From assembly GCF_024158745.1 (NCBI RefSeq), contig NZ_JAMZAW010000001.1:186001-250000 (forward strand): a stretch of DNA of 64,000 bases. Direction: 5' to 3'. The notes under the pieces are model-generated. The model searched no databases. It was not told the origin of the DNA and saw nothing but the letters and a program-made list of their open reading frames with translations. A program made the position numbers and the translations under genes. This document shows positions 1 to 8,276 of the stretch, in pieces (position 1 is the stretch's first letter; each line of letters starts with the position of its first letter). This DNA comes from Paenibacillus tyrphae. GTDB taxonomy: Bacteria > Bacillota > Bacilli > Paenibacillales > NBRC-103111.

Positions 1-108
1 GGCTCCCGGCTTCGGATCGTTCGTCGCCTTTCCGCCCGTACCGCAGGCGGCAAGCAATCCGAAAACCAAGCTTAAAACCAATAAGGATATGTTTCTCTTT
101 TTTATCAT
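1..108 (-). CDS. Amino-acid ABC transporter substrate-binding lipoprotein (N-terminal fragment)
   Basis: Only the first 36 codons lie in the window. They encode a lipoprotein signal peptide: basic MIKKR start, hydrophobic core, and a lipobox LLAAC with the acylated Cys at residue 22, followed by a Gly/Lys/Asn-rich linker. Its ATG overlaps the TGA of the ATPase gene as ATGA, so it is the last visible gene of the importer operon. The binding-protein identity is inferred from this position; the binding domain is not visible. Confidence 0.8.
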   Translation of the reverse strand, partial: MIKKRNISLLVLSLVFGLLAACGTGGKATNDPKPGA

Positions 109-872
109 CCGCTCTCTCTCCCTTTCCATGTCTCCACAAGCAAAAATTTGTCCAAAAAGCGCCGGGCCCGCTCCGTTTTCGGTTTCGAAAAAAACGTATC
201 CGGCGAGCCCGTCTCGCAGATTCTCCCTTCGTCCATGAAGACGATCCGGTCGGCTACGGCCCGGGCAAAGCCCATTTCATGGGTAACGATCACCATCGTC
301 ATGCCCTGCTCGGCCAGACCGAGCATAACCTCCAGCACCTCCTTGACCATCTCGGGGTCCAGCGCCGCCGTGACCTCGTCGAAGAGAATGACCTCCGGGT
401 TCATGCACAGCGCCCGCACAATGGCAATTCTCTGCTGCTGACCGCCCGAAAGCTGCCTCGGGTAGGCGTGCTTCTTATCGAGCAGCCCCACTCGCTCAAG
501 CAGCTTCTCCGCCTGAGCCTCGGCTTCCCGCTTGGACCGGCGCTGGGCCTTGACCGGACCGAGCACGATATTTTCAAGAACGGTCAAGTGCGGGAACAGA
601 TGGTAGCTCTGAAATACCATGCCGATCTGCTGCCTGATGTGCTGCCAGCGGACATTCCCCGAAGTCAGCCCCTGTCCGCAAAACCGGATGCTGCCGGTTT
701 GAGCCGTTTCCAGCCCGTTCAGGCACCGCAGCAAGGTGCTCTTGCCGCAGCCGCTCGGCCCGAGGATGACGACCACCTCGCCTTTGGCAATCTGAAGGTC
801 GATGTCTCGCAGCACCCAATTCCGGTCGAACGCTTTGCTTACCTTCGTCAGTTCAAACAAAATCCCGGACAC
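105..872 (-). CDS. Polar amino-acid ABC transporter ATP-binding protein (GlnQ/HisP type)
   Basis: About 255 residues, normal for the family. Visible in order are Walker [10 protein letters not shown], the Q-loop, the signature LSGGQQQR, Walker B VILFDE, the D-loop LDPE and the switch His in VTHE. The residue after Walker B is Val ([10 protein letters not shown]) where Pro is usual; this is minor. I chose the GTG at 872 because GGAGGAGAGGCGG lies directly upstream; it overlaps the end of the permease gene by 20 bp. It should energise the two permeases encoded just upstream. The family imports polar amino acids; the exact substrate cannot be read from sequence. Confidence 0.93.
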   Translation of the reverse strand: MSGILFELTKVSKAFDRNWVLRDIDLQIAKGEVVVILGPSGCGKSTLLRCLNGLETAQTGSIRFCGQGLTSGNVRWQHIRQQIGMVFQSYHLFPHLTVLENIVLGPVKAQRRSKREAEAQAEKLLERVGLLDKKHAYPRQLSGGQQQRIAIVRALCMNPEVILFDEVTAALDPEMVKEVLEVMLGLAEQGMTMVIVTHEMGFARAVADRIVFMDEGRICETGSPDTFFSKPKTERARRFLDKFLLVETWKGRESG

Positions 873-1539
873 CCGCCTCTCCTCCTCTCCGCAATTTGTT
901 TTCCAGTTTTCTGGATAAGACGGACAACGGATAGCAAAGCGCAAAATAAAGCAGGAACAACGTGCCGTAGATCAGCACGGACTCTCCCGTCCGTTCGATA
1001 ATTTGCTGCCCCGTCTTGATGATTTCCGTAACGCCGATCAGGACGGCGAGCGACGTCGTTTTGACGATGCGGGTATACACGTTGATGACGGGCGGAATCA
1101 TGCGGCGCAGAGCCTGCGGAAGCAGGACGTAGACATAAAGCTGCACCGGACTCAGACCGATCGATTGCCCCGCTTCCTTCTGCCCCTTGGGCAGCGAGAT
1201 CAAGGCGCCGCGGACCACCTCACCGACCTCCGTCATCCCCCACAGCGACAGCACCAGAACGGCGCAGGCGAAGCCGGGCAGGTCGATGCCGAAGAAGATC
1301 GGCAGACCGAAGAAAAAGAAAAACAGCCAGACCAAAATCGGAATCGACCGGAACAGCTCCAGATACGTCCGGGTAAGCACACCCAGCCAGCGGCTACGGG
1401 AAGCCCGAAGAACACCGAACACAAGGCCGCCGAACGTGCTGCACACGATGCAGTACAGCGCTAGGGTTAACGTCTGAAGCAAGCCCTTGCCGAGTTGGGG
1501 AAGCGATACGAGCAAGAGATCAAATCCCGAACTGGCCAT
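853..1539 (-). CDS. Amino-acid ABC transporter permease (HisM/GlnP family), second subunit
   Basis: About 228 residues with several hydrophobic segments and the cytoplasmic EAA-type loop ([15 protein letters not shown]) that docks on the ATPase. The ATG at 1539 follows AAAGGAGG at good spacing; longer in-frame starts have no such site. It overlaps the preceding permease gene by about 20 bp. With that gene it would form a heterodimeric membrane channel, as is usual for polar amino-acid importers. Confidence 0.92.
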   Translation of the reverse strand: MASSGFDLLLVSLPQLGKGLLQTLTLALYCIVCSTFGGLVFGVLRASRSRWLGVLTRTYLELFRSIPILVWLFFFFFGLPIFFGIDLPGFACAVLVLSLWGMTEVGEVVRGALISLPKGQKEAGQSIGLSPVQLYVYVLLPQALRRMIPPVINVYTRIVKTTSLAVLIGVTEIIKTGQQIIERTGESVLIYGTLFLLYFALCYPLSVLSRKLENKLRRGGEAGVRDFV

Positions 1540-2185
1540 GCCGGAACCTCCTTTCCACCCATGTAAGCAAGAAAGACAGCGGTAGGAAAAGCAGCGCATA
1601 CAGGAAAGTCATCAACAGAAGCATTTCGTAGGTTTTGTAATAGAGCGCGATGTAGTTCGTGGTGGTGTACAAAATTTCAGGGATGGCTACCGCGGAAACG
1701 ACCGTCGTTTCTTTCAGCAGAAAAATAAAATTCGCAAACAAGGACGGCGTCGCAATCCGCAGCGCTTGGGGCAGAACGATCATGCGAAACAGCTGCCAGC
1801 GGGACAGGCCGAGCGCCAGCCCCGATTCCGTCTGGCTTCGGGATACGGCCTCGACCCCGGCGCGGAACACTTCCGTGAAATACCCGCCGCCGAGGAACAT
1901 CAGCGCGAGTACCGCCGTGACGTAATTGGACAGATGGATGCCCAGAGACGGCAGCGCAAAATAAACGAAAAACAGCTGAATCAGCAGCGGCGTATTCCTT
2001 GCAAGCTCGACGTAGGTGCGCACAACCCGGGTCAGCCCGCGTACCCGGAAAAAGATAACGGCCGAGTTCAGCGCAGCCACGAGCAGCGAAGCGACGATGG
2101 CGATTCCGGCGACGGCAAGCGTCACGAGTGCCGCATGGCCAAAGTCCGGCAGATGGTCGAGCATGAATGCGGTATCGAGTGTCAT
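1520..2185 (-). CDS. Amino-acid ABC transporter permease (HisQ/GlnP family), first subunit
   Basis: 221 residues, hydrophobic, with the docking loop SQTESGLALGLSRWQLF and the family pattern VELARNTPLLIQLFF near residues 60-75. The ATG overlaps the stop of the threonine synthase gene as ATGA (2182-2185), which implies translational coupling. This couples a biosynthetic enzyme to an amino-acid importer, so the transporter may carry threonine, a precursor or a related amino acid; that is inference. Confidence 0.92.
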   Translation of the reverse strand: MTLDTAFMLDHLPDFGHAALVTLAVAGIAIVASLLVAALNSAVIFFRVRGLTRVVRTYVELARNTPLLIQLFFVYFALPSLGIHLSNYVTAVLALMFLGGGYFTEVFRAGVEAVSRSQTESGLALGLSRWQLFRMIVLPQALRIATPSLFANFIFLLKETTVVSAVAIPEILYTTTNYIALYYKTYEMLLLMTFLYALLFLPLSFLLTWVERRFRHGQFGI

Positions 2186-3438
2186 GTCAACGGTAATCGC
2201 TCCTGTCCGCCCTCGTGGTCAGTCCGGCCAGTCAGCCGTTCGCCCGGCTGCAGTACAGGCGGGGCTGCCTGAACCGTATTCGGGTATTTCACCCCGGAGC
2301 CGGTGTTCAATACGACGACGGTCTCTTCCTCCCGAATCCAACCGCTGCTCCGCAGCAAACGGGCGGCCGCGAACGCCGCTGCGCCCTCCGGGCATATAAA
2401 GGCCCCCTCCTCCCCGGCAATCCGGAGCTGCTCGCGCAGCAAGGTCCTGTCATCGACCGCCACCGCGCAGCCGTCCGTCCGGTAGATCGCGTCCAGCACG
2501 AGAAAATCGCCGAGCGCTTTGGGGACATTAATGCCAAAGGCAACCGTGGAGGAAGCAGGCCAGAACGCCGATTCGGCTTTCTTCTCCTTCCACGCTTGAA
2601 CAATCGGAGCACAACCCTCCGCTTGGACGGCGACCAGTTTCGGCAGCTTGCCTTGGACCCAACCCAGCGCCTGAAGCTCCCGGAACGCTTTAAAGATACC
2701 GATCAAGCCGACACCGCCGCCTGTCGGATACAGAATGACGTCAGGCAGCCGCCAGTTTAATTGCTCCGCGATTTCGAGGCCCATCGTTTTTTTGCCCTCG
2801 ATCCGGTACGGCTCCTTTAACGTCGACGCATCGTACAGGCCTTCTTCCGCGATCGCCTGGGCAACGATTTTACCCGCATTGCTAATCAAGCCGTCGACCA
2901 AGTAAAGACGCGCCCCGGCGGCGGCACATTCTTTGCGTGTAATCTCCGGAGCGTCCGCCGGCATCACGATCGTTGCCCGGATGCCGGCTCTGGCCGCATA
3001 CAGCGCCCAAGCCGCTCCGGCGTTGCCGTTCGTCGGCATCGCCAGCTCGCGCACGCCAAGCTCCTTTGCTTTGGAGACGCCAACGGCTGCGCCCCGGGCC
3101 TTGAACGAGCCGGTCGGAGTAATCCCCTCGTCTTTCATAAGCAGGTGAGGAATGCCCATTCCGCTGCCGAGCTTCGGCATCCGCAGGAGCGGGGTGAATC
3201 CCTCGCCTAACGTCACTACGTGGTCCGCACGCTCTACCGGGAGCAATTCGTGGTAACGCCAAAGACTCCGTTCGGTTCTTCCCGCCAGCTCGGAGCGGTC
3301 CAGCGACGATTTCAATTCCTCCAGATCGTAGCTGGCGAGCAGCGGCGAACCGCAGGAGCATAATTGAACCGCCGCTTGGGAGGAATACTTCGCTTTGCAT
3401 TTCGGACAATCCAAATGCGAGACATAGCTGAAGGACAC
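2182..3438 (-). CDS. thrC: Threonine synthase (PLP-dependent, with N-terminal zinc-ribbon)
   Basis: 418 residues. The N-terminus carries a zinc-ribbon-like set of cysteines (C11-x2-C14 and C27-x-C29) typical of the archaeal/plant-like threonine synthase branch. The PLP lysine is in GSFKARG, and a phosphate-binding Gly-rich loop PTGGGVGLIG follows. It converts O-phosphohomoserine to threonine and phosphate in the cytosol. GTG start at 3438 behind AGGCAGG. It heads an operon with an amino-acid importer instead of hom/thrB, so a related beta-replacement or lyase activity cannot be excluded. A promoter and a leader hairpin lie upstream. Confidence 0.85.
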   Translation of the reverse strand: MSFSYVSHLDCPKCKAKYSSQAAVQLCSCGSPLLASYDLEELKSSLDRSELAGRTERSLWRYHELLPVERADHVVTLGEGFTPLLRMPKLGSGMGIPHLLMKDEGITPTGSFKARGAAVGVSKAKELGVRELAMPTNGNAGAAWALYAARAGIRATIVMPADAPEITRKECAAAGARLYLVDGLISNAGKIVAQAIAEEGLYDASTLKEPYRIEGKKTMGLEIAEQLNWRLPDVILYPTGGGVGLIGIFKAFRELQALGWVQGKLPKLVAVQAEGCAPIVQAWKEKKAESAFWPASSTVAFGINVPKALGDFLVLDAIYRTDGCAVAVDDRTLLREQLRIAGEEGAFICPEGAAAFAAARLLRSSGWIREEETVVVLNTGSGVKYPNTVQAAPPVLQPGERLTGRTDHEGGQERLPLT

Positions 3439-3482
3439 GACTGGTTTCCTGCCTTTCTACGGGATGCCATCACGGTCGCAAC

Positions 3483-3531
3483 AAAGGAAAAGCCCTTGCT
3501 TCGTTCCGCTTGCGCAGAATGAAACAAGGGC
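3483..3531 (-). promoter_or_regulatory. Terminator-like leader hairpin ahead of the threonine synthase operon
   Basis: On the minus strand an 11-bp stem (3521-3531 with 3492-3502, one G-U pair) continues into a second stem capped by a GCAA tetraloop and is followed by TTTTCCTTTG. It lies between the promoter and the GTG start, so it could attenuate transcription. I do not recognise it as S-box, T-box or another named leader. Confidence 0.5.
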
Positions 3532-3582
3532 CTCCGTTCGTACGGTCAGCAACCTGGCACGATTCGTTCATTTGATGTTTTT

Positions 3583-3611
3583 ATACTATACAGAGTATTC
3601 CAATTTGTCAA
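3583..3611 (-). promoter_or_regulatory. Sigma-A-type promoter for the threonine synthase/importer operon
   Basis: TTGACA (3606-3611) and TAGTAT (3583-3588) are separated by 17 bp; an overlapping TATAGT gives 15 bp. The predicted start leaves a leader of about 140 nt before the GTG. Confidence 0.65.
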
Positions 3612-3674
3612 CTATGATTTTGAACTCCGGTCAAATGGACTCCGATTTCACCGGAAAAAGCCATGTCCGAGCTT

Positions 3675-4538
3675 CTATCCGAATGCAGGGTCGGCAAGCA
3701 CGAACAGCAGCCCCCGCCGTCCGGGCAAAGACGAAGCCCCGAGCAGCATTTGCGGCGAAACGGAAACCTCCCGAAAATCCAGCCCGCGGAGCCGCTCTTG
3801 AAAAGAGGCTTGAATGCCCGGAACATCCAGCTGAATCTGCCCCCGCCATCCCGCTATAAGCGCCTTCAGCAGCCGGATAGCCATATCCTCGTCTGCCGAA
3901 ACAAGAGGACCCACGACCAAGATGTCATCCTTCGCCCGGGCGAAGCCATAGCCCTGGATTGCGCCTGATGAATCGCGTACAGCCCATCCGCCGATTTTAT
4001 GATGATCGATGGAATGAAGCACGCGCTCGCGTCGGACGCCCGTGGCCGCCCGATCCAGCTCGATCGCCTCGGGCAGCACGGCTTCATTCAGCGGCACCAT
4101 ATCTCCGTCGCCAGGAGTTTGTTCCTGCTGTGGGCTTTCCAAAGGAACGTCGTACTGAAATCTGTGGGCGTACCCAACCGTTTGAAAGCCGAGCGAAGTA
4201 TACAGCGGAAACCCGGACTTTGTCGAAACGAGCGTAACCGCCAAGTCCCTCTTTTCCGCTTCCGACAGGTAATGGAGCATCAGACGTTTTCCCAGCCCTT
4301 TTCCTTGATATGCCGGATCGACGATAAGATGGCCGATGGAGACCAGTTCCTGGCCGTACACATAAAATCCCGCGCACGAAATCCACTTTCCCCTGTCCCG
4401 ATGCCCAAATACCGGACCCGTTCGCAAATACAAATCGGGCTGCGCCTCAGAAAAGTTCCAACCGACGCTGCGAGCCAAGGTGAGCAGATGCTCGCCGTCG
4501 CCGGCGTTCATCGATTCCAGAGCATAAGTTTCGTTCAT
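3675..4538 (-). CDS. GNAT family N-acetyltransferase with C-terminal second domain (YitH-like)
   Basis: 287 residues. The N-terminal GNAT domain shows the acetyl-CoA-binding loop as VDPAYQGKGLGKRLM around residues 75-90 and the C-terminal strand of the fold in SGFPLYTSLGFQ. A second, divergent domain of about 130 residues follows, as in B. subtilis YitH-type proteins. The ATG overlaps the TGA of the phosphatase gene upstream (ATGA at 4535-4538), so the two are co-translated. The acyl acceptor is unknown. Confidence 0.8.
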   Translation of the reverse strand: MNETYALESMNAGDGEHLLTLARSVGWNFSEAQPDLYLRTGPVFGHRDRGKWISCAGFYVYGQELVSIGHLIVDPAYQGKGLGKRLMLHYLSEAEKRDLAVTLVSTKSGFPLYTSLGFQTVGYAHRFQYDVPLESPQQEQTPGDGDMVPLNEAVLPEAIELDRAATGVRRERVLHSIDHHKIGGWAVRDSSGAIQGYGFARAKDDILVVGPLVSADEDMAIRLLKALIAGWRGQIQLDVPGIQASFQERLRGLDFREVSVSPQMLLGASSLPGRRGLLFVLADPAFG

Positions 4539-5269
4539 CTTTCCCAATTCGTCCCTTCCACGTGATACGTCGTGAAGCCTCCGTTCTCGTCGATGACCAG
4601 ACAGTTCAACTGCTGTCCGTAGACGCAGCCGCCGTCGATACCGATTTTGTCGCCGCCGAACCATACGCCGGGAGAATCGTGCAGAGACGAGGTTCTCGTA
4701 TGCCCGAAAATGACTGTTTTCTCGACCACGGTCGGATGGCTGTAAAACGGTTCGCGTATCCAGATCATATCCCGGGCAGGCTGTTCCTTCCAGTTGGGAT
4801 ACGCCGGGTTCAAGCCCGCATGGACATAAATGAACCGCTCGTCCTCGTAAAACAAAGGCAGGCTGCCCAAAAAAGCCAAGTGATGCCCATACTCCGACCG
4901 AACCCATTCTTTGGCGCACTCGGTACGTTCCCGGCCGGCCCCTTCGTTCGATTCAAAAGGGGCATAATAGCTAGCAAGCGTCTGCACTCCGCCGTATTTT
5001 AAAAATTTCATCTCTTCGTTCTCTTCGCACGGGCCTGTTACGACGTCGACAAAGCGTTGATCGTGATTGCCCCGCAGCGCGATGACCCCGTCTTCCCGAA
5101 CCATGGTCATCACCCGTTCGACGACGTCCTTGCTTCTGGGCCCGCGATCCACATAATCTCCAAGCAGAATGAGCCGATCCTGGCGGGCGTTATACTCCGC
5201 AGCGCGCAACAGCGCGTCGAAGCTCTCGTAGCTCCCGTGAATGTCGCTGATGACTAACGTTCTGTTCAA
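4535..5269 (-). CDS. PPP-family metallophosphatase (PrpE/ApaH-like)
   Basis: About 244 residues with the complete metallophosphoesterase motif series: DIHGS, GDYVDRG, RGNHD, a VHAG histidine and GHT near the C-terminus. This matches bacterial PPP phosphatases that hydrolyse phosphoprotein or diadenosine tetraphosphate substrates; sequence alone does not separate them. I chose the TTG at 5269 because GGAAGGA sits about 10 nt upstream and translation begins directly into NRTLVISDIHG; a further in-frame TTG at 5320 has no convincing ribosome site. Confidence 0.82.
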   Translation of the reverse strand: MNRTLVISDIHGSYESFDALLRAAEYNARQDRLILLGDYVDRGPRSKDVVERVMTMVREDGVIALRGNHDQRFVDVVTGPCEENEEMKFLKYGGVQTLASYYAPFESNEGAGRERTECAKEWVRSEYGHHLAFLGSLPLFYEDERFIYVHAGLNPAYPNWKEQPARDMIWIREPFYSHPTVVEKTVIFGHTRTSSLHDSPGVWFGGDKIGIDGGCVYGQQLNCLVIDENGGFTTYHVEGTNWER

Positions 5270-5390
5270 TGCCAATCTGTCCTTCCGCTCTGGTATCCGA
5301 TTCCGAAGCCGTTCTGACAATAGGTAATTTTATCACAGCCGTTTGTCTCTGGATAGTGTTCCTTTGTCAGGTGCGCGGAGCTTGCGTTAA

Positions 5391-5945
5391 GTTATTGTTG
5401 AATGCACCATCGATGTCATCACCGAAATCGGGTATGCGAATACATCGATCGGAAAGATCGCACAAAAGGCAACCGTCAGTAAAGGGGTCATCACGTATCA
5501 CTTCTCGGACAAAGAGGAATTGATGACGGGAGTCGTTGTCGATTTATATCAGAAAGCCGCCTTATTCATGGAAAAGCATATGCAAAATCCCGACAATGCC
5601 ATCGACATGTTGCGAGCCTATATTGTATCGAATTTACTTTTTATCAAAGAGAACCGGAAACATGTGGCGGCAGTTATAGAAATCGTGACGAACGATCGCA
5701 ATGAACGAGGCGAATTGCGCTTTGCCGAGCAGGATGAGGCGATTTATGGACCGCTTGAAGAAATCTTTCAATATGGACAAGAAGTGGAGGGTACCTTCAG
5801 AAGCTTTTCAAAAAGGTTTATGGCGGTAACGCTGCGAAGTGCGATTGACGCAGCCGGATATCAACTGGCCAAGAACGATCACTTCGAAATCGACCGCTAC
5901 GCGGAAGAACTGGTTACGATGTACGATCGGGCAACGCGCAAATGA
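5391..5945 (+). pseudogene. TetR-family regulator lacking a usable start (probable pseudogene)
   Basis: The frame encodes a TetR helix-turn-helix (GYANTSIGKIAQKA then SKGVITYHFSDKEEL) and a normal ligand-binding C-terminal region ending near ATRK. No ATG, GTG or TTG precedes the HTH: the frame runs back through VIVEC to a TAA at 5388-5390. Related proteins usually have about 10-15 more residues with Gln at this point, so CAA to TAA or a 5' deletion would explain it. Translation from the internal TTG at 5520 would omit the DNA-binding domain. An ATT start is possible but unlikely. A strong terminator follows. Confidence 0.7.
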
Positions 5946-5951
5946 AGAGAT

Positions 5952-5996
5952 GGGGGCATTAGCTTGAGGCAGAACTCAAGCATGCCCCCCTTCTTT
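5952..5996 (+). terminator. Rho-independent terminator after the TetR remnant
   Basis: GGGGGCAT (5952-5959) pairs with ATGCCCCC (5982-5989), and GCTTGAG pairs with CTCAAGC inside it; TTCTTT follows. Confidence 0.8.
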
Positions 5997-6042
5997 ACAC
6001 AACAATCGTAACCTTCCCCGTGTAGCCGTAGCACATTTCAAC

Positions 6043-7134
6043 TCATACCGTCGAATGCAGATTTCCGTCCAAGCGGATCTCGACAGCCGCTTCCTTCGTC
6101 AGCCAATCGCGCATATCGCCCAGCTCGAACAATTGCTCGATGTGAAATACGCCATACGGGAAATCCTTGCGGCAAAGGGCATCGGCTATCGACACAGCCA
6201 CCTTCGCTGTCATGTCCGACTGACGGATTCCTTGCAGGAAGCACTCCACATAGGCGTCTTTATTCCCTTTGCTGCCTCGCGCATCCACCTTGACGGCAAA
6301 ACGTTCTTCTCCGAAATGCAGCTTTCCGATACCTGAAATCGCCGCCTGACGGACCCAACCCACCTTCAAAAAGCCGGCTGCTCCCGTCGCCCGCAATCCA
6401 GCCGCCAGAGCGGTCACCATAGCCGAGTCAAAGCAGAGGCGCGTGGAAACGGTCGGTACATTAAGCGTACGGGCTATCGTTTGCTGGTCGGAAAAAGGAA
6501 ACCGGTACGCTTTTTTGCGCCCAAAATCCGTTCCGAAATCTGCAACCCGCCCGTCCGTGAAGCTTTTTACCGCGACGCTGCGGTTGTTCCGGATCACTTC
6601 AAAGCGGGCATTCAGATTATCGACGGTCCATGCGATCGCAGCTTCGCCGTGCCGATCCCCTAACCCAAGCATGATCGTAATATCGATCTCGTGGACTTGC
6701 TCCAACAGCTTGCTTGCCTCAAGCGCAAGCAAATTCGTTAAGCCCGGTGCAAGGCCGATGCTCAGTACGGCCGTTACGCCGTGCGCTGCAGCCTCCGGTC
6801 CGCACCGTTCCACTTGGGTCAAAAAAGCGCCGTTCGCGGATACATCGATATAATGCGTCCCGTTTCGGAAGCAGGACCGGACGAAAGCCGTATCCGTCTG
6901 ATCCAGACACATGATCACCAGCTTGGCGTCGTTCAGAACGTCCGAATCGGCTGGATTGCGGATATCCAGCGCCAGAGGCTTCACCTTCCCGCCGGTTTCC
7001 CGGCTGAGCCGTTCCGCTCGCTCCGCGCTTCTCCCTGCGGCAAACACCTGGCCGGGGTATCGCTCGCCCAATTGCTTGCAAATGGTTGTCCCCACATGGC
7101 CATATCCGCCCACTACCACGATCTTATTCTTCAT
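6043..7134 (-). CDS. Saccharopine-dehydrogenase-like NAD(P)-binding protein
   Basis: 363 residues. The N-terminus is a Rossmann fold with GGYGHVG at residues 8-14 and an acidic/basic turn (AAGRSAER) suggesting NADP preference. The remainder matches the saccharopine dehydrogenase NADP-binding family (YIDVSANG, GLAPGLTNLLA). True lysine metabolism is not implied; the family includes many uncharacterised oxidoreductases. The ATG at 7134 follows GGAAAGGCGGG. It lies 23 bp after the methyltransferase gene, so the two form an operon behind the Fur-like box near 7950. An iron-regulated small-molecule pathway is a speculation from context. Confidence 0.75.
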   Translation of the reverse strand: MKNKIVVVGGYGHVGTTICKQLGERYPGQVFAAGRSAERAERLSRETGGKVKPLALDIRNPADSDVLNDAKLVIMCLDQTDTAFVRSCFRNGTHYIDVSANGAFLTQVERCGPEAAAHGVTAVLSIGLAPGLTNLLALEASKLLEQVHEIDITIMLGLGDRHGEAAIAWTVDNLNARFEVIRNNRSVAVKSFTDGRVADFGTDFGRKKAYRFPFSDQQTIARTLNVPTVSTRLCFDSAMVTALAAGLRATGAAGFLKVGWVRQAAISGIGKLHFGEERFAVKVDARGSKGNKDAYVECFLQGIRQSDMTAKVAVSIADALCRKDFPYGVFHIEQLFELGDMRDWLTKEAAVEIRLDGNLHSTV

Positions 7135-7157
7135 GCGGTTCCCGCCTTTCCTTTGTT

Positions 7158-7889
7158 TTATTGTTTGACCGCGCACCAAGCTTCCACAAAATAAGACCCA
7201 AAATAACGGACCGGCTGGATAAATCCCGCCTCGCCCAAAAGCTCCAGCACGCTGGAAGAGGAAACCGGATCGGATTCCCGGCCGATGGAGGCCGCGAACC
7301 GTTCCCATTCCTGCTCGGAAATGCCGTTATCCAGCATGTGGCTCCTCCAAGCCTGCATTTGCATCTCAAATGCAGCCGTACCCGGTTCCCCGTTGATCGA
7401 AGCGAGACATAACGGCGCACCAGGCTTGAGGCGCTCCGCGATCTGGCAGAGCAGCTCCTTCTTCTGCGATCGCCCGCTTACAAAATGCAGCACCAGCATG
7501 CAAGCAGCGGCATCGTAAGTGAATGCGTGTCCTTCGGGAAGCTGCTGTATTGTGCCCTGAACGAACGATACCCGATCCGAGAGCCCGGCCCGCTCTACCC
7601 GTGCCTTCGCGATTTCCAGCATGCGGGCGGAAGGATCGATCCCTGTAAACGACCAGTCCTGGTGCCGGCTTCCGAACGTCACAAGCTCTTGACCGCCTCC
7701 GGCGCCAACAATCAGCAGCTTCGCAGCGCGGTCCCCCTCGTTCGGTTGAGTCGTATTCATGTATGCCGCGATCAGGCGGTCCGTCATCTCATACATATGA
7801 GCGTAGCCCGGAATTTTCAAGGCAATGGTCTCTTCATACCGTTCTACCTGCGGGTGATCCCAGCTCATCGGGATATGCTTATCGTTCAT
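7158..7889 (-). CDS. Class I SAM-dependent methyltransferase
   Basis: 243 residues. Motif I is LLIVGAGGGQEL, followed by an acidic residue at the end of strand 2 (TGIDPSARML) and motif IV-like YDAAACMLVLHFV. The substrate is not evident. The ATG at 7889 is preferred over 7895 because GAGGAGGG is spaced 6 nt from it and would abut the earlier ATG. First gene of a two-gene operon with the saccharopine-dehydrogenase-like protein. Confidence 0.82.
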   Translation of the reverse strand: MNDKHIPMSWDHPQVERYEETIALKIPGYAHMYEMTDRLIAAYMNTTQPNEGDRAAKLLIVGAGGGQELVTFGSRHQDWSFTGIDPSARMLEIAKARVERAGLSDRVSFVQGTIQQLPEGHAFTYDAAACMLVLHFVSGRSQKKELLCQIAERLKPGAPLCLASINGEPGTAAFEMQMQAWRSHMLDNGISEQEWERFAASIGRESDPVSSSSVLELLGEAGFIQPVRYFGSYFVEAWCAVKQ

Positions 7890-7943
7890 TCTCATCCCTC
7901 CTCATGTTCTTTCCAACTCCTTCTGTGTCCTGTAAACTAAGAG

Positions 7944-7958
7944 TAAGAATTATTCTCA
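7944..7958. promoter_or_regulatory. Fur-like operator (7-1-7 inverted repeat)
   Basis: On the minus strand TGAGAAT-A-ATTCTTA is a near-perfect 7-1-7 repeat, close to the Bacillus Fur-box core TGATAAT-N-ATTATCA. A TATAAT hexamer lies just upstream (7959-7964), so a bound repressor would cover the transcription start, about 55 bp before the methyltransferase ATG. PerR or Zur boxes have a related shape, so the cognate regulator is uncertain. Confidence 0.45.
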
Positions 7959-7984
7959 ATTATATGGACACACAGCGAAAGCGC

Positions 7985-8238
7985 CATCCCACAAATATGG
8001 GATTGAGCTTGTTGAGAAACCAGCTTTTACAAAAATAGAGATGCATACGGAGGCGGGGTATCCACTGGAGAAGCGATAGCGGCCGCCTTTGTCTTCGGGA
8101 AATGTCCTCTAACCAACGGCTTCCAATCAAATTTCCCGATGACAACAGCGGTCGGAAGTGGATACCCTGCCCCCTCGTAACCTCTATTATCTCAATTGAC
8201 ACTTTCTCAACACTCTGCATCCCACAAATATGGGATTG
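7985..8238. repeat. Foldback (MITE-like) element 1 with 21-bp duplicated hairpin flanks
   Basis: A 212-bp unit (8006-8217) sits between two exact 21-bp copies (7985-8005, 8218-8238) of a small hairpin, CATCCC/GGGAT with an ACAAATAT-type loop. Its ends carry inverted TGTTGAGAAA/TTTCTCAACA. The interior is an imperfect foldback: GGGTATCCACT at 8056-8066 returns inverted at 8157-8167, and AATAGAG and CGGGAAAT blocks also recur. It has no ORF of its own. It fills most of the gap between the divergent methyltransferase and LuxR genes; element 2 near 22.4 kb is a relative. Confidence 0.75.
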
Positions 8239-8276
8239 TTCGCTTGTTATTTATACAATAAAATCGGGAGACGTTT

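Noticed and set aside
3470..3571. 33-codon frame in the threonine synthase leader, considered as a leader peptide
   Set aside because: It lacks a ribosome site, starts within about ten bases of the predicted transcript start, and has no threonine run; it mostly reads through the hairpin.
7985..8238. CRISPR or tandem repeat interpretation of the hairpin copies
   Set aside because: There are only two copies flanking a foldback unit, with no further spacers or repeats.
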